NCBI RefSeq assembly: GCF_030269325.1
Contig: NZ_BSTD01000006.1
Span: 744,001 to 808,000, forward strand
Direction of reading: 5' to 3'
DNA from: Amycolatopsis sp. NBRC 101858
GTDB lineage: Bacteria > Actinomycetota > Actinomycetes > Mycobacteriales > Pseudonocardiaceae
Length of the DNA stretch: 64,000 nucleotides
In this document: positions 24,385 through 31,890 of the stretch, one piece after another
Layout of the letters: every line of letters starts with the position of its first letter
How positions within the stretch are numbered: the stretch's first letter is position 1
Notes under the pieces: model-generated
Told to the model about the DNA's origin: nothing
Database searches by the model: none
Seen by the model: only the letters and a program-made list of their open reading frames with translations
Made by a program: the position numbers and the translations under genes

Positions 24385-25352
24385 CCCGCAGCGAGCACGA
24401 GACCGAGACGCTGATCCGGGACAGCCTCGACCGCCTCGCCGCCCGCGCCCCGGACGGCGACGCGGTCCGCGACGCGCTGGCCCGAGCCGGCCGCAAGCCG
24501 CGGCCGGTGGCCCGGCTCGCGCTGGTGGCCGCCGCCGTGGTCGCGGTGGTGGTCGGGGTCGTCGTCGGCACCCAGGCGTTCACCACGGCCGACCTGGACC
24601 CGGCCGCGGGCCGTCCGGTGCTCGGCTACAGCCCGGGCTGGCTGCCCGGTGGCTTCACCGAGCAGTACCGCGAGGGCGGCCCCGGCACCGCGCCGCAGGT
24701 CCGGCGGTGGTTCGCCGGGCCGGCCGAGATCACGCTGTCGGCGTACTCCACCGCCGACCCCGTGTGGTCGCAGACCGCGGTGCGGATCGCGTCGCTCAAG
24801 GACCAGGTCCTGGTGCACGGCCGCGTCGCCATGGTCACCGGCGACACCGCCGGCGCCGCGCTGCTCACCTGGCTCGCCGACGACGACCACGTGCTGACCG
24901 CCCGGGTCGCGGGTGTCCCGGACGCCCGGGCGGTCGCCCAGCACGTCGCGGACTCGGTCACCCCCGCCCCGGTCGGCGTCCGCGGTGAGCTGCGGTTCGG
25001 CTCGCTGCCGGCGGGGCTGGCCGAGCGGTCGGCCGCGGTCCGGGGCAGCGGCCCGGGGGACGCGTCGACCGAGCTGACCGCGGCGGCCCCGGGCCGGCCC
25101 GCGGTCCGCGTCACGGCGAGCGCAGGCTCCCCCGGGGTGAACGGCGCCGCCGCCGTCACCGTGCGCGGCGGCCCGGGGTTCTTCGTGGCCCCGGCGAACG
25201 GCGAGGAGGCGATGGTCGCGGTCCGGCTGCCGTCGGGGCGCTGGCTGACGGTGGTGGGCCCGTTGGCGGAGGCCGAGCTGGTCGCCGTCGCCGACGCCGT
25301 CCAGCTCGACCCCTCGCCCGACTACCGGTGGCTCGGGCGGGCTACCAGCTGA
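24381..25352 (+). CDS. Single-pass membrane protein, candidate anti-sigma partner
   Basis: A 323-residue protein: a cytoplasmic N-terminus of about 45 residues rich in charged helix (ETETLIRDSLDRLAAR), one membrane helix (LALVAAAVVAVVVGVVVGTQ, about 50-69), and a large extracytoplasmic domain of about 250 residues. Proteins of this layout are commonly coupled to SigE-family sigma factors in actinobacteria. No zinc-binding anti-sigma motif (HxxxCxxC) is present in the N-terminus, so mode of action is open. ATGA overlap with the sigma gene. The last 11 bp overlap the opposing membrane protein gene. Confidence 0.8.
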   Translation: MTRSEHETETLIRDSLDRLAARAPDGDAVRDALARAGRKPRPVARLALVAAAVVAVVVGVVVGTQAFTTADLDPAAGRPVLGYSPGWLPGGFTEQYREGGPGTAPQVRRWFAGPAEITLSAYSTADPVWSQTAVRIASLKDQVLVHGRVAMVTGDTAGAALLTWLADDDHVLTARVAGVPDARAVAQHVADSVTPAPVGVRGELRFGSLPAGLAERSAAVRGSGPGDASTELTAAAPGRPAVRVTASAGSPGVNGAAAVTVRGGPGFFVAPANGEEAMVAVRLPSGRWLTVVGPLAEAELVAVADAVQLDPSPDYRWLGRATS

Positions 25353-26289
25353 CCGCCGGGAACCAGATGATCCCGAGCCGGCCGAGCACGCGGACGTCCC
25401 AGTAGAGCAGCGTGAACGTGCCGCCGACGAGCAGCGCCGCGCCGGTCACCGTGGCGATCCGGGCGGGCTTCGCGGCGAGCCAGCGCTGCACCCGGCCGCC
25501 GGTGGCGTGCGTCAGGAGCAGGAACAGCACGCCCATGATCACGATGTTGCCGAGCGACTGCAGCGCGAACGCGGCGGCGCCGTAGAAGACGTTGTGCTGT
25601 TCGGCGGCGCTGCGGAACATGATCCGGAACAGCGGGTAGGGCCGGCCGATGAGGAACCCGCCGATGAGCGCGCCCATCAGGACGAGCGGGGCCGCCGGGT
25701 GCCGGGCGACGAACCCGGCGAACGGGTTCCGGACGATGCCGAGCGCGATCAGGCCCATGACCAGGAAGACCAGGCCGACGACACCGAACGCGACCATCGA
25801 CTGGATGCTGCGCGGGCTCAGGCCGGAGGTCTGCGCGGTGGAGAACTGCGGCATCCGCGTGCCGACGAGGGCGACGATCACGCCGTAGCCGATCGACACG
25901 GCGAGCATGCCCGCGGCGATCCAGCCGAGCGGCTTGAGCGTGGTCGCGAAGCGCCGTTTCTCCCCGGCCTGGCCGCCGACCAGCGGGGCGACCGCGCCGA
26001 ACGCGGCGATGTTGCAGGCGGTGAAGGACCCCGCGAGGCCGGAGACGAACGCGAAGAGCGTCCCGGCGAGGACCCCGCTGATCGGGGTGGCCTTCGCGTC
26101 GTAGCCGAGCAGCCCGTTCGCGACGCTGTCGCCGATGACGGAGTCGACGAACGGCGCGGACCAGAGCGCGGTCAGCGCGAACCCGGCGAGGACCGCGATC
26201 ACGGCGATCACGGCCCGGCGCGCCGGATACGGCCCCGCGCCGAAGAACTGTGCCTGCGGGTGAACCGGTACCTGCTGTGTGACGGCCAT
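25342..26289 (-). CDS. Polytopic membrane protein, possibly CcdA/DsbD-like
   Basis: A 315-residue protein with about eight helices after a short soluble N-terminus. The second helix region LAGTLFAFVSGLAGSFTACN, with a cysteine, and the following APLVGGQ recall the small-residue-rich helix of CcdA/DsbD membrane proteins, which carry electrons across the membrane; but the paired cysteines of that family are not evident. The function stays open. ATG 26289 is chosen because GGAGGG lies 7 bp upstream; ATG 26295 is too close to it. Divergent from an ABC exporter across a 157-bp gap holding a long inverted repeat. Confidence 0.65.
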   Translation of the reverse strand: MAVTQQVPVHPQAQFFGAGPYPARRAVIAVIAVLAGFALTALWSAPFVDSVIGDSVANGLLGYDAKATPISGVLAGTLFAFVSGLAGSFTACNIAAFGAVAPLVGGQAGEKRRFATTLKPLGWIAAGMLAVSIGYGVIVALVGTRMPQFSTAQTSGLSPRSIQSMVAFGVVGLVFLVMGLIALGIVRNPFAGFVARHPAAPLVLMGALIGGFLIGRPYPLFRIMFRSAAEQHNVFYGAAAFALQSLGNIVIMGVLFLLLTHATGGRVQRWLAAKPARIATVTGAALLVGGTFTLLYWDVRVLGRLGIIWFPAVSW

Positions 26290-26327
26290 CGACATTCCCT
26301 CCAGCTCAGGGGAACTCCCAGGTCACA

Positions 26328-26358
26328 AAGCGTTTCAGACACGAGTGTTGAAACGCTT
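26328..26358. promoter_or_regulatory. Inverted repeat, candidate operator
   Basis: AAGCGTTTCA (26328-26337) and TGAAACGCTT (26349-26358) are exact 10-bp inverted arms with an 11-bp spacer. Each arm also looks like a GAAACGCTTC-type half of a LacI-family operator. It sits 39 bp upstream of the polytopic membrane protein gene. No regulator gene adjoins it. Confidence 0.45.
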
Positions 26359-26409
26359 CCGCCGCTCGTGTGGGTTCTCGCGGCGATCGGACTAGGTATT
26401 TCGGCCCTC

Positions 26410-26439
26410 TTGACGGCGGGAACGCACCGGGCGCAGAAT
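26410..26439 (+). promoter_or_regulatory. Promoter of the ABC exporter operon, leaderless
   Basis: TTGACG (26410-26415) and CAGAAT (26434-26439) with an 18-bp spacer. Transcription should start at 26446-26447, which is the ATG of the ATPase gene, and there is no ribosome-binding site. Confidence 0.45.
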
Positions 26440-26446
26440 TAAACGC

Positions 26447-27160
26447 ATGACTAATTCAGCCCTCGAGGTCACCGGCCTGCGGGTCCGGCGCGGTGGCCGG
26501 CAGGTGGTGCGGGACGTGAGCTTCGCGGTGCCGCGCGGCGCCGTCACCGGGCTGCTCGGCCCGAGCGGCTGCGGCAAGACGACGCTGATGCGGGCCATCG
26601 TCGGCGTGCAGATCGTCGAAGGCGGCACCGTCACGGTCCTGGGCCTGCCCGCCGGCAGCCCGCCGCTGCGGCGCCGGATCGGTTACGCCACCCAGAACCC
26701 GGCGATCTACGCCGACCTCACCGTGCGGGAAGCCCTGCGCTACTTCGCCGCGGTGCTGCGCGCGCCGGTGTCCGATGTGGACAGAGTCATCGCCGAGGTC
26801 GGCCTGGAAGAGCACGCCGGCAAGCTCGTCGGGTCGCTGTCGGGCGGGCAGCACAACCGCGCGAACCTCGCCGTCGCCCTGCTCGGGAAGCCGGAGCTGC
26901 TGGTGCTCGACGAGCCGACCGTCGGGCTCGACCCGCTGCTGCGCGACGAGCTCTGGGCGCTCTTCCGCCGGCTCGCCGACGGCGGCGCCACGCTGCTGGT
27001 GTCCAGCCACGTCATGGACGAAGCCGCGCGCTGCGACCGCCTCCTGCTCATGCGCGAAGGCACCCTCCTGGCCGACGACGCGCCGCTCGCCCTGCGCGAG
27101 CGCACCGGCACCGCCGACCTCGAACAGGCCTTCCTCCACCTGGTGCGGGCCGCCTCGTGA
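26447..27160 (+). CDS. ABC transporter ATP-binding protein (ABC-2 type exporter)
   Basis: A 237-residue cytoplasmic ATPase. Walker A is GPSGCGKTT (about residues 39-47), the Q-loop region has YATQNPAIYADLTVREALRY, the signature is LSGGQHNRANLAVALL, Walker B is LLVLDEPTVGLDP and the H-loop is VSSHVMDEA. The C-terminus shows the helical tail of drug/lipid exporters. The next gene overlaps as GTGA and supplies the membrane part, so the pair makes one exporter. Substrate unknown. Confidence 0.93.
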   Translation: MTNSALEVTGLRVRRGGRQVVRDVSFAVPRGAVTGLLGPSGCGKTTLMRAIVGVQIVEGGTVTVLGLPAGSPPLRRRIGYATQNPAIYADLTVREALRYFAAVLRAPVSDVDRVIAEVGLEEHAGKLVGSLSGGQHNRANLAVALLGKPELLVLDEPTVGLDPLLRDELWALFRRLADGGATLLVSSHVMDEAARCDRLLLMREGTLLADDAPLALRERTGTADLEQAFLHLVRAAS

Positions 27161-27891
27161 ACGCCGCGCTGACGCTCGCGACCACGCGGCGCATCCTCAC
27201 GCAGCTGCGGCACGACCCGCGCACCGTCGTGATGCTGGTCCTGGTGCCGACGCTGCTGATGATCCTGCTGCGGTACGTGTTCAACTCGGCGCTGGTGTTC
27301 AGCCACGTCGCGCCCGCGCTGCTCGGCGTGTTCCCGTTCCTGATCATGTTCCTCATCGCGTCGATCACGACGCTGCGGGAGCGGACCACCGCCACCCTCG
27401 AACGCCTGATGACGCTGCCCATCGGCCGGCTCGACCTGCTCTTCGGCTACGCGCTGGCGTTCGGCTCGATCGCCGTGGTCCAGGTGGCGCTCGCGGCGGG
27501 CGTCTCGCTGTGGTGGCTCGGCCTCGACCTCGCGGGTTCGGTCGTGATGCTGCTGGTGATCGCCGTCCTCGACGCGCTGCTGGGCATGGCGCTCGGGTTG
27601 TTCGTCAGCGCGTTCGCCCGCACCGAGTTCCAGGCCATCCAGTTCATGCCGGTGTTCGTGCTGCCGCAGATCCTGCTGTGCGGGCTGTTCGTGCCGCGCG
27701 AGGACATGGGCTGGCTGCTGCGCTGGCTTTCGGACGTCATGCCGCTGTCGTACGCGGTCGAGGCGCTGACCCGCGTCACGGCGTCGTCGACGGTGGACGC
27801 GGTGATCCTGCGGAACCTCCTCGTGGTCGCGTGCTGCGCGCTGCTGGCGCTGGTGCTCGGCGCGGCGACGTTGCGGCGCCGGACGCCGTGA
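27157..27891 (+). CDS. ABC-2 type transporter permease
   Basis: A 244-residue permease with six helices: one after the amphipathic N-terminus (TVVMLVLVPTLLMILLRYVF), then FPFLIMFLIASITTLRERTT, which includes the characteristic ABC-2 loop before TLERLMTLPI, and further helices ending in the LLALVLGAATLRRR tail. PVFVLPQILLCGLFVPREDM is the typical ABC-2 signature. GTG at 27157 overlaps the ATPase stop. Works with the preceding ATPase as an exporter. Confidence 0.92.
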   Translation: MNAALTLATTRRILTQLRHDPRTVVMLVLVPTLLMILLRYVFNSALVFSHVAPALLGVFPFLIMFLIASITTLRERTTATLERLMTLPIGRLDLLFGYALAFGSIAVVQVALAAGVSLWWLGLDLAGSVVMLLVIAVLDALLGMALGLFVSAFARTEFQAIQFMPVFVLPQILLCGLFVPREDMGWLLRWLSDVMPLSYAVEALTRVTASSTVDAVILRNLLVVACCALLALVLGAATLRRRTP

Positions 27892-27904
27892 CTACCGTGG
27901 TGCC

Positions 27905-28291
27905 ATGGCATCCGAAACGGACCGGCTCGCGGCCGAGCGCTACGTCGTCCTGACCACGTTCCGGCGCGACGGGCGCGCGGTGCCGACCCCGATCTGGGTG
28001 GCCGGCGAGGCCGGCGAGCTCGTCTTCAACTCGGTGCGGGACACGGGCAAGGTCAAGCGCATCCGCAACAGCGGCCGCGTCGAGGTCCAGGCGTGCGACC
28101 TGCGCGGCAAGAAGACCCACGGCGCGGTGGCGAGCGGGCAGGCGCGGCTGCTGGACCTCGACGAGACCCGGCGGATCCAGCAGGTGATCGGCCGCAAGTA
28201 CGGCGTCTTCGGGCGCGTGTCGATGTTCTTCTCGAAGCTGCGCGGCCCGGCCGACCGGACGATCGGGATCGCCGTCAAGCTCGACGGCTGA
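27905..28291 (+). CDS. PPOX-class F420-dependent oxidoreductase
   Basis: A 128-residue flavin/deazaflavin-binding split-barrel protein. The opening YVVLTTFRRDGRAVPTPIWVAGEAGELVF and RNSGRVEVQACDLRGK match the short F420-binding PPOX group (Rv2061-like). It probably reduces a substrate with reduced F420. It lies 13 bp after the ABC permease and may be in the same operon. Its 3' end overlaps the opposing GNAT gene by 17 bp. Confidence 0.85.
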   Translation: MASETDRLAAERYVVLTTFRRDGRAVPTPIWVAGEAGELVFNSVRDTGKVKRIRNSGRVEVQACDLRGKKTHGAVASGQARLLDLDETRRIQQVIGRKYGVFGRVSMFFSKLRGPADRTIGIAVKLDG

Positions 28292-28751
28292 AGCTGCGGA
28301 ACCCGCGGCGCAGGTAGTTCGGCAGCGCGTTCGGGTGGTCGAGCGTCGAGGTGTGCAGCCAGACCCGGCGGGCGCCGGGCAGCGCCCACGCGTCGGCCAC
28401 GACGAGGGTGAGCGCGTAGCCGCCGAGCCCCTTGCCGACGAACTCCGGCAGCAGGCCGAAGGTGGTGATCTCGACGTCGCCACCGGGCTGCGGCTCGATG
28501 TCGGCGGCGCCCGCGACGTCGCCGCGGTACTCGACGAGCCGGTACTGCCGGCCCGGTTCGGCGAGCCAGCTTTCCCAGTCTTCGTCGGTCCTCGACGCGC
28601 TCGGCCACCGGTACGGCGTGCCGATCCGGACGTGCAGGTCGCGGATCGCCGGCCCCGCCGCGGTGGCTTCGAGCGCGACGCCGTCGACGACCGGCGCGGG
28701 GTTGAGCTGCTCGGCCGCGGTCATTTCGAGCTCGGTGACGATCTCCTCCAC
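28275..28751 (-). CDS. GNAT-family N-acetyltransferase
   Basis: A 158-residue acetyl-CoA-dependent acyltransferase. The core shows YRLVEYRGDVAGAADIEPQPGG-like strands, ITTFGLLPEFVGKGLGGYAL (the Q/RxxGxG/A acetyl-CoA loop as GKGLGG), and RRVWLHTSTLDHPNALPNYLRRGF, the typical C-terminal motif. GTG 28751 is a reasonable start; TTG 28760 and an internal ATG are alternatives and no ribosome-binding site decides. Substrate unknown. Confidence 0.82.
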   Translation of the reverse strand: MEEIVTELEMTAAEQLNPAPVVDGVALEATAAGPAIRDLHVRIGTPYRWPSASRTDEDWESWLAEPGRQYRLVEYRGDVAGAADIEPQPGGDVEITTFGLLPEFVGKGLGGYALTLVVADAWALPGARRVWLHTSTLDHPNALPNYLRRGFRSFSRRA

Positions 28752-28783
28752 CCGCGGCAACCTACGGCCCCCGGGGTCCGCTG

Positions 28784-29143
28784 TCAGCCCCTTATCGGGG
28801 GCGGACTCGCCGCGCGCAGCGCCGCGGCCATGGCGGCCGAGTCGTGGTCCGGGCCGCAGCCTTCGACGAGCACCAGGTCACCCGGGATGTGGTCGGCCCG
28901 CAACCGCAGGATCTCCCGGTAGGCGGGTGAGCCGTACCACTCGCGCGCCGCGGCGAGGCTCGGGAACTCGATGACCACGAGCGCGCCGAGCCATTCGCCT
29001 TCCACGACCTCCACCGGCGAGCCGTGCACGACGAACTTGCCGCCGAAGGGGTCGAGCGTCGCTTGGATCCGCTCGAGGTACTGGAAGACGTCCTCGGGGA
29101 GCACGGCGGGCGGGCGCAGGTGGGCGAGTCCGTAGGCGGTCAT
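28784..29143 (-). CDS. DUF1330 family protein
   Basis: A 119-residue ferredoxin-like (dimeric alpha-beta barrel) protein. FVVHGSPVEVVEGEW and VVIEFPSLAAAREWYGSPAYREILRLR are the two DUF1330 hallmarks. The family has no settled function. ATG at 29143 follows AAGGAA with 5 bp spacing. It lies 73 bp after the hisA/priA stop on the same strand and could be co-transcribed, without a likely role in histidine synthesis. Confidence 0.88.
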   Translation of the reverse strand: MTAYGLAHLRPPAVLPEDVFQYLERIQATLDPFGGKFVVHGSPVEVVEGEWLGALVVIEFPSLAAAREWYGSPAYREILRLRADHIPGDLVLVEGCGPDHDSAAMAAALRAASPPPIRG

Positions 29144-29216
29144 GGCGTTCCTTCCGTTGTCCTGGAAGGAATCCTGACGCTTGGCGGGTACGGCGTCGAT
29201 TACGCCGGAGGTAACG

Positions 29217-29954
29217 CTAGAGCTTCGCGACCGCGGCGAGGGCCTCGGGCAGCGTGAACGCCCCGGCGTACAGCGCCTTCCCGACGATCGAGCCCTCGAC
29301 GCCGTCCGAGGCCAGGCCGGCCAGCGCGACGAGGTCGTCCACACTGGACACCCCGCCGGAGGCGATCACCGGTGCGTCGGTGCGGGCGACGACGTCGCGC
29401 AGCAGGTCGAGGTTCGGGCCGCGCAGGGTGCCGTCCTTGCTGACGTCCGTCACGACGTAGCGGGACGCGCCGTCGCGGTCCAGGCGCTCCAGGACCTCCC
29501 ACAGCTCGCCGCCGTCGGAGGTCCAGCCGCGGGCCGAGAGGCGGTGGCCGGCCTCGGTGATCCGCACGTCGAGGCCGATCGCGACGCGGTCGCCGTACTC
29601 GCCGATCACCCGCGTCGTCCACTCCGGGTCCTCGAGCGCGGCGGTGCCGAGGTTGACCCGGCGGGCGCCGGTGGCCAGCGCGGCCTTCAGCGACGCGTCG
29701 TCGCGGATGCCGCCGGAGAGCTCGACCTGCACGTCGAGCCGGCCGACGACGTCGGCGAGCAGCTCGCGGTTGCTGCCCTTGCCGAAGGCGGCGTCGAGGT
29801 CGACCAGGTGGATCCACTCGGCGCCGTCGCGCTCCCAGGCGAGCGCCGCTTCGAGCGGGCTGCCATAGGAGGTCTCGGTGCCGGCCTCGCCCTGGACGAG
29901 TCGCACGGCCTGGCCATCGGCCACATCAACGGCGGGAAGCAGCGTGAAAGTCAC
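29217..29954 (-). CDS. priA: ProFAR isomerase, probably dual HisA/TrpF (PriA)
   Basis: Isomerises ProFAR to PRFAR in histidine synthesis. In most actinobacteria this enzyme also performs the TrpF step, and no trpF is found beside the trp genes here, which favours the dual enzyme. The 245-residue barrel has LLPAVDVADGQAVRLVQGE with catalytic Asp11, DLDAAFGKGSNREL, VELSGGIRDDASL, the central YVVTDVSKDGTLRGPN with the second catalytic Asp, and IASGGVSSVDDL. GTG start at 29954. It follows hisH by 36 bp on the same strand. Dual function is inferred. Confidence 0.93.
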   Translation of the reverse strand: MTFTLLPAVDVADGQAVRLVQGEAGTETSYGSPLEAALAWERDGAEWIHLVDLDAAFGKGSNRELLADVVGRLDVQVELSGGIRDDASLKAALATGARRVNLGTAALEDPEWTTRVIGEYGDRVAIGLDVRITEAGHRLSARGWTSDGGELWEVLERLDRDGASRYVVTDVSKDGTLRGPNLDLLRDVVARTDAPVIASGGVSSVDDLVALAGLASDGVEGSIVGKALYAGAFTLPEALAAVAKL

Positions 29955-29990
29955 GCCGGTAACTCTAGGGCGGAGACGCGCGTCACCCGG

Positions 29991-30617
29991 TCAGAGGGTC
30001 GCGAGCCAGTTGCGCAGCAGGTGCGCGCCGGCGTCGCCGGACTTCTCCGGGTGGAACTGGGTGGCCCAGAGCGGCCCGTTCTCGACCGCCGCGACGAAGT
30101 CCTCGCCGTGGTCGGCCCAGGTGACCTTCGGCTCCTGGCCGATGCCCGATTCCAGCTCCCACTTGCGGGCGGCGTAGGAGTGCACGAAGTAGAAGCGCTC
30201 GTCCGCGCCGAGACCGGCGAAGAGCTGCGAGTCCGCCGGCGCGCGCACGGTGTTCCAGCCCATGTGCGGCAGGACGTCGGCGTTCAGGCGGTCGACGACG
30301 CCCGGCCACTCCCCCGTGCCCTCGGTCTCCTCGCCGTGCTCGACGCCGCGGGAGAAGAGGATCTGCATGCCGACGCAGATGCCGAGCACGGGACGGCCAC
30401 CGGCGAGGCGCTTGCCGATGATCCGGTGGCCCTTGACCTCCAGCAGGCCAGCCATGCACGCCGAGTACGCGCCGACGCCGGGCACGACCAGGCCGTCGGC
30501 CTCGATCGCGGCGTGCGGGTCGGCGGTGACCTCGACTTCGGCCCCGGCGCGCGCCACGGCGCGTTCGGCGGAGCGGAGGTTGCCGGAACCGTAGTCGAGG
30601 ATCACCACACGAGACAC
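29991..30617 (-). CDS. hisH: Imidazole glycerol phosphate synthase, glutaminase subunit
   Basis: Supplies ammonia from glutamine to HisF. The 208-residue class I amidotransferase has ILDYGSGNLRSAERA at the N-terminus, VVPGVGAYSACM, the nucleophile in PVLGICVGMQILF, and the His/Glu of the triad in WATQFHPEKSG. GTG at 30617 is chosen because translation then begins right before the conserved VVILDYG. It is the first gene of a hisH-priA pair; hisF is 8 kb away. Confidence 0.97.
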   Translation of the reverse strand: MSRVVILDYGSGNLRSAERAVARAGAEVEVTADPHAAIEADGLVVPGVGAYSACMAGLLEVKGHRIIGKRLAGGRPVLGICVGMQILFSRGVEHGEETEGTGEWPGVVDRLNADVLPHMGWNTVRAPADSQLFAGLGADERFYFVHSYAARKWELESGIGQEPKVTWADHGEDFVAAVENGPLWATQFHPEKSGDAGAHLLRNWLATL

Positions 30618-30640
30618 GCCACCCAGCGTAGCCGGAGGGC

Positions 30641-31495
30641 TCAGCGGCGCTCGAACGAATACACGTCGGTCACCGTGTTGCACGGCGCCGGCGGCACGAC
30701 CTCCACGCGCAGCACGCCGGCGTCGTAGTCGACGCCTTCCGGGGTGAAGGTGCCGGTGCACGTGCTGACCAGCGGGACCTGGCCGATTTCGCGCACCTTC
30801 GCGGTGACGTCGTGGCCGTTGACCGGCCGCGGGAGGTCGATCTGCAGGAGCTGCAGGTTCGTCGGGTACAGGTCGTTGTACGGGTCGCTCGTCGCGCAGA
30901 TCAGCCGCGTCGGGCTGACGAAGTCGCAGCCCTGGGCGCTGCGGATGTGGTGGTCGAGGTGGATGCGGGCGGCGACAGGCAGGTCGCCGGCCTGCTTCGG
31001 GCCGCGGGGGTTGAGGAACGGCGTCGCGGAGACGTAGAGGCGGTCGATCTCGCCGAGCGGGCCGGAGACCAGCCACTGGCCGTCCGGGGTGGCCGCGACC
31101 TGGGCGTTGGCGTTGGGCGCGGGTTCGTCGGCCTGGAGCGGGTGGACGAACTCCGTCGTGGTGCCGTCGGGCTTGGTGACCAGGTACATCTTCGTCGTCG
31201 GAGTGGGGCTGACGGTGTCCTGGTAGACGTCGAAGACGTAGCCGCGCAGCGAGTCCGGGTCGCCGACGTGGCCCCAGCCCTCGTCCTTGAGCGGCTGCGG
31301 GATGGTGGCGCCGTTGCGGTAGACGATCTCGGGGGTGTGGCCGGGCAGGCGCAGCGTGGTGACGCCCTCGCCGCTGACCCGGTTCTCGGCGGTCGTGTGC
31401 CCGACCTGGCGCCAGGGGTTTTCGTGCGCCGTGGCGACGCCGGTGGTCGCGAGCAGGGCGGTGGTGGTGAGGGCGAGCAGACTGGCCGCGCGCAT
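30641..31495 (-). CDS. Secreted protein of unknown function
   Basis: A 284-residue protein with a clear Sec signal peptide (MRAASLLALTTTALLATTGVATA, cleavage before HENPW). The mature part is strand-rich, with PPAPCNTVTD near the end and cysteines at GCDF, LICATS, STCTG and APCNT, which could form two disulphides. RLPGHTPEIVYRNGATIPQP and QVAATPDGQWLVSGPLGEIDRLYV suggest a propeller-like fold, but no family was recognised. ATG at 31495 follows GAGGAG with 6 bp spacing. It lies between hisH and a small ORF, 23 bp upstream of hisH on the same strand. Confidence 0.75.
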   Translation of the reverse strand: MRAASLLALTTTALLATTGVATAHENPWRQVGHTTAENRVSGEGVTTLRLPGHTPEIVYRNGATIPQPLKDEGWGHVGDPDSLRGYVFDVYQDTVSPTPTTKMYLVTKPDGTTTEFVHPLQADEPAPNANAQVAATPDGQWLVSGPLGEIDRLYVSATPFLNPRGPKQAGDLPVAARIHLDHHIRSAQGCDFVSPTRLICATSDPYNDLYPTNLQLLQIDLPRPVNGHDVTAKVREIGQVPLVSTCTGTFTPEGVDYDAGVLRVEVVPPAPCNTVTDVYSFERR

Positions 31496-31665
31496 GTGCG
31501 CTCCTCGGGAGTAGAGGCCTTGGCGGCGGCGACGCGATTCTGCCACGGCGGGGTCACCGGCCGGAAGAATCTTGGAGAAGGACGTTTGAGGCTCCCGGCC
31601 ACCGGGTACCAAGTCATCCGATCGTGTGGGCTGACCCCGGCACGACCGGACGCCAGGAGGCGAAG

Positions 31666-31842
31666 ATGACTGAGGACGACTTGCTGTCCCAGATGCTGCA
31701 CGCCTGGCGTGACGACATCGAGAGCGTGCCGTTCCCCCAGTTCAGCGAGCTGCTGATCCCCCGTCAGCAGATCCGGCCGCGCTGCACACCGTCCGCGTCT
31801 GCTGCCCGCGTGACGAACGCCACGCGGAGGACAGACGCCTGA
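31666..31842 (+). CDS. Small protein of 58 residues, unknown
   Basis: ATG at 31666 is preceded by a strong AGGAGG ribosome-binding site 6 bp upstream, which is the main reason to believe it is translated. The N-terminal half is acidic and helical (MTEDDLLSQMLHAWRDDIES), followed by VPFPQFSELLIPRQQ and a basic, Ser/Thr/Ala-rich tail. No family is recognised. It precedes the acyl-CoA dehydrogenase gene by 48 bp and could be a small regulator or a secreted peptide precursor; neither is shown. Confidence 0.55.
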   Translation: MTEDDLLSQMLHAWRDDIESVPFPQFSELLIPRQQIRPRCTPSASAARVTNATRRTDA

Positions 31843-31890
31843 CTGTGGTTTCCTGCGGGGGCCGCATCGACGCGTCCCCCGGGAGCCCTC

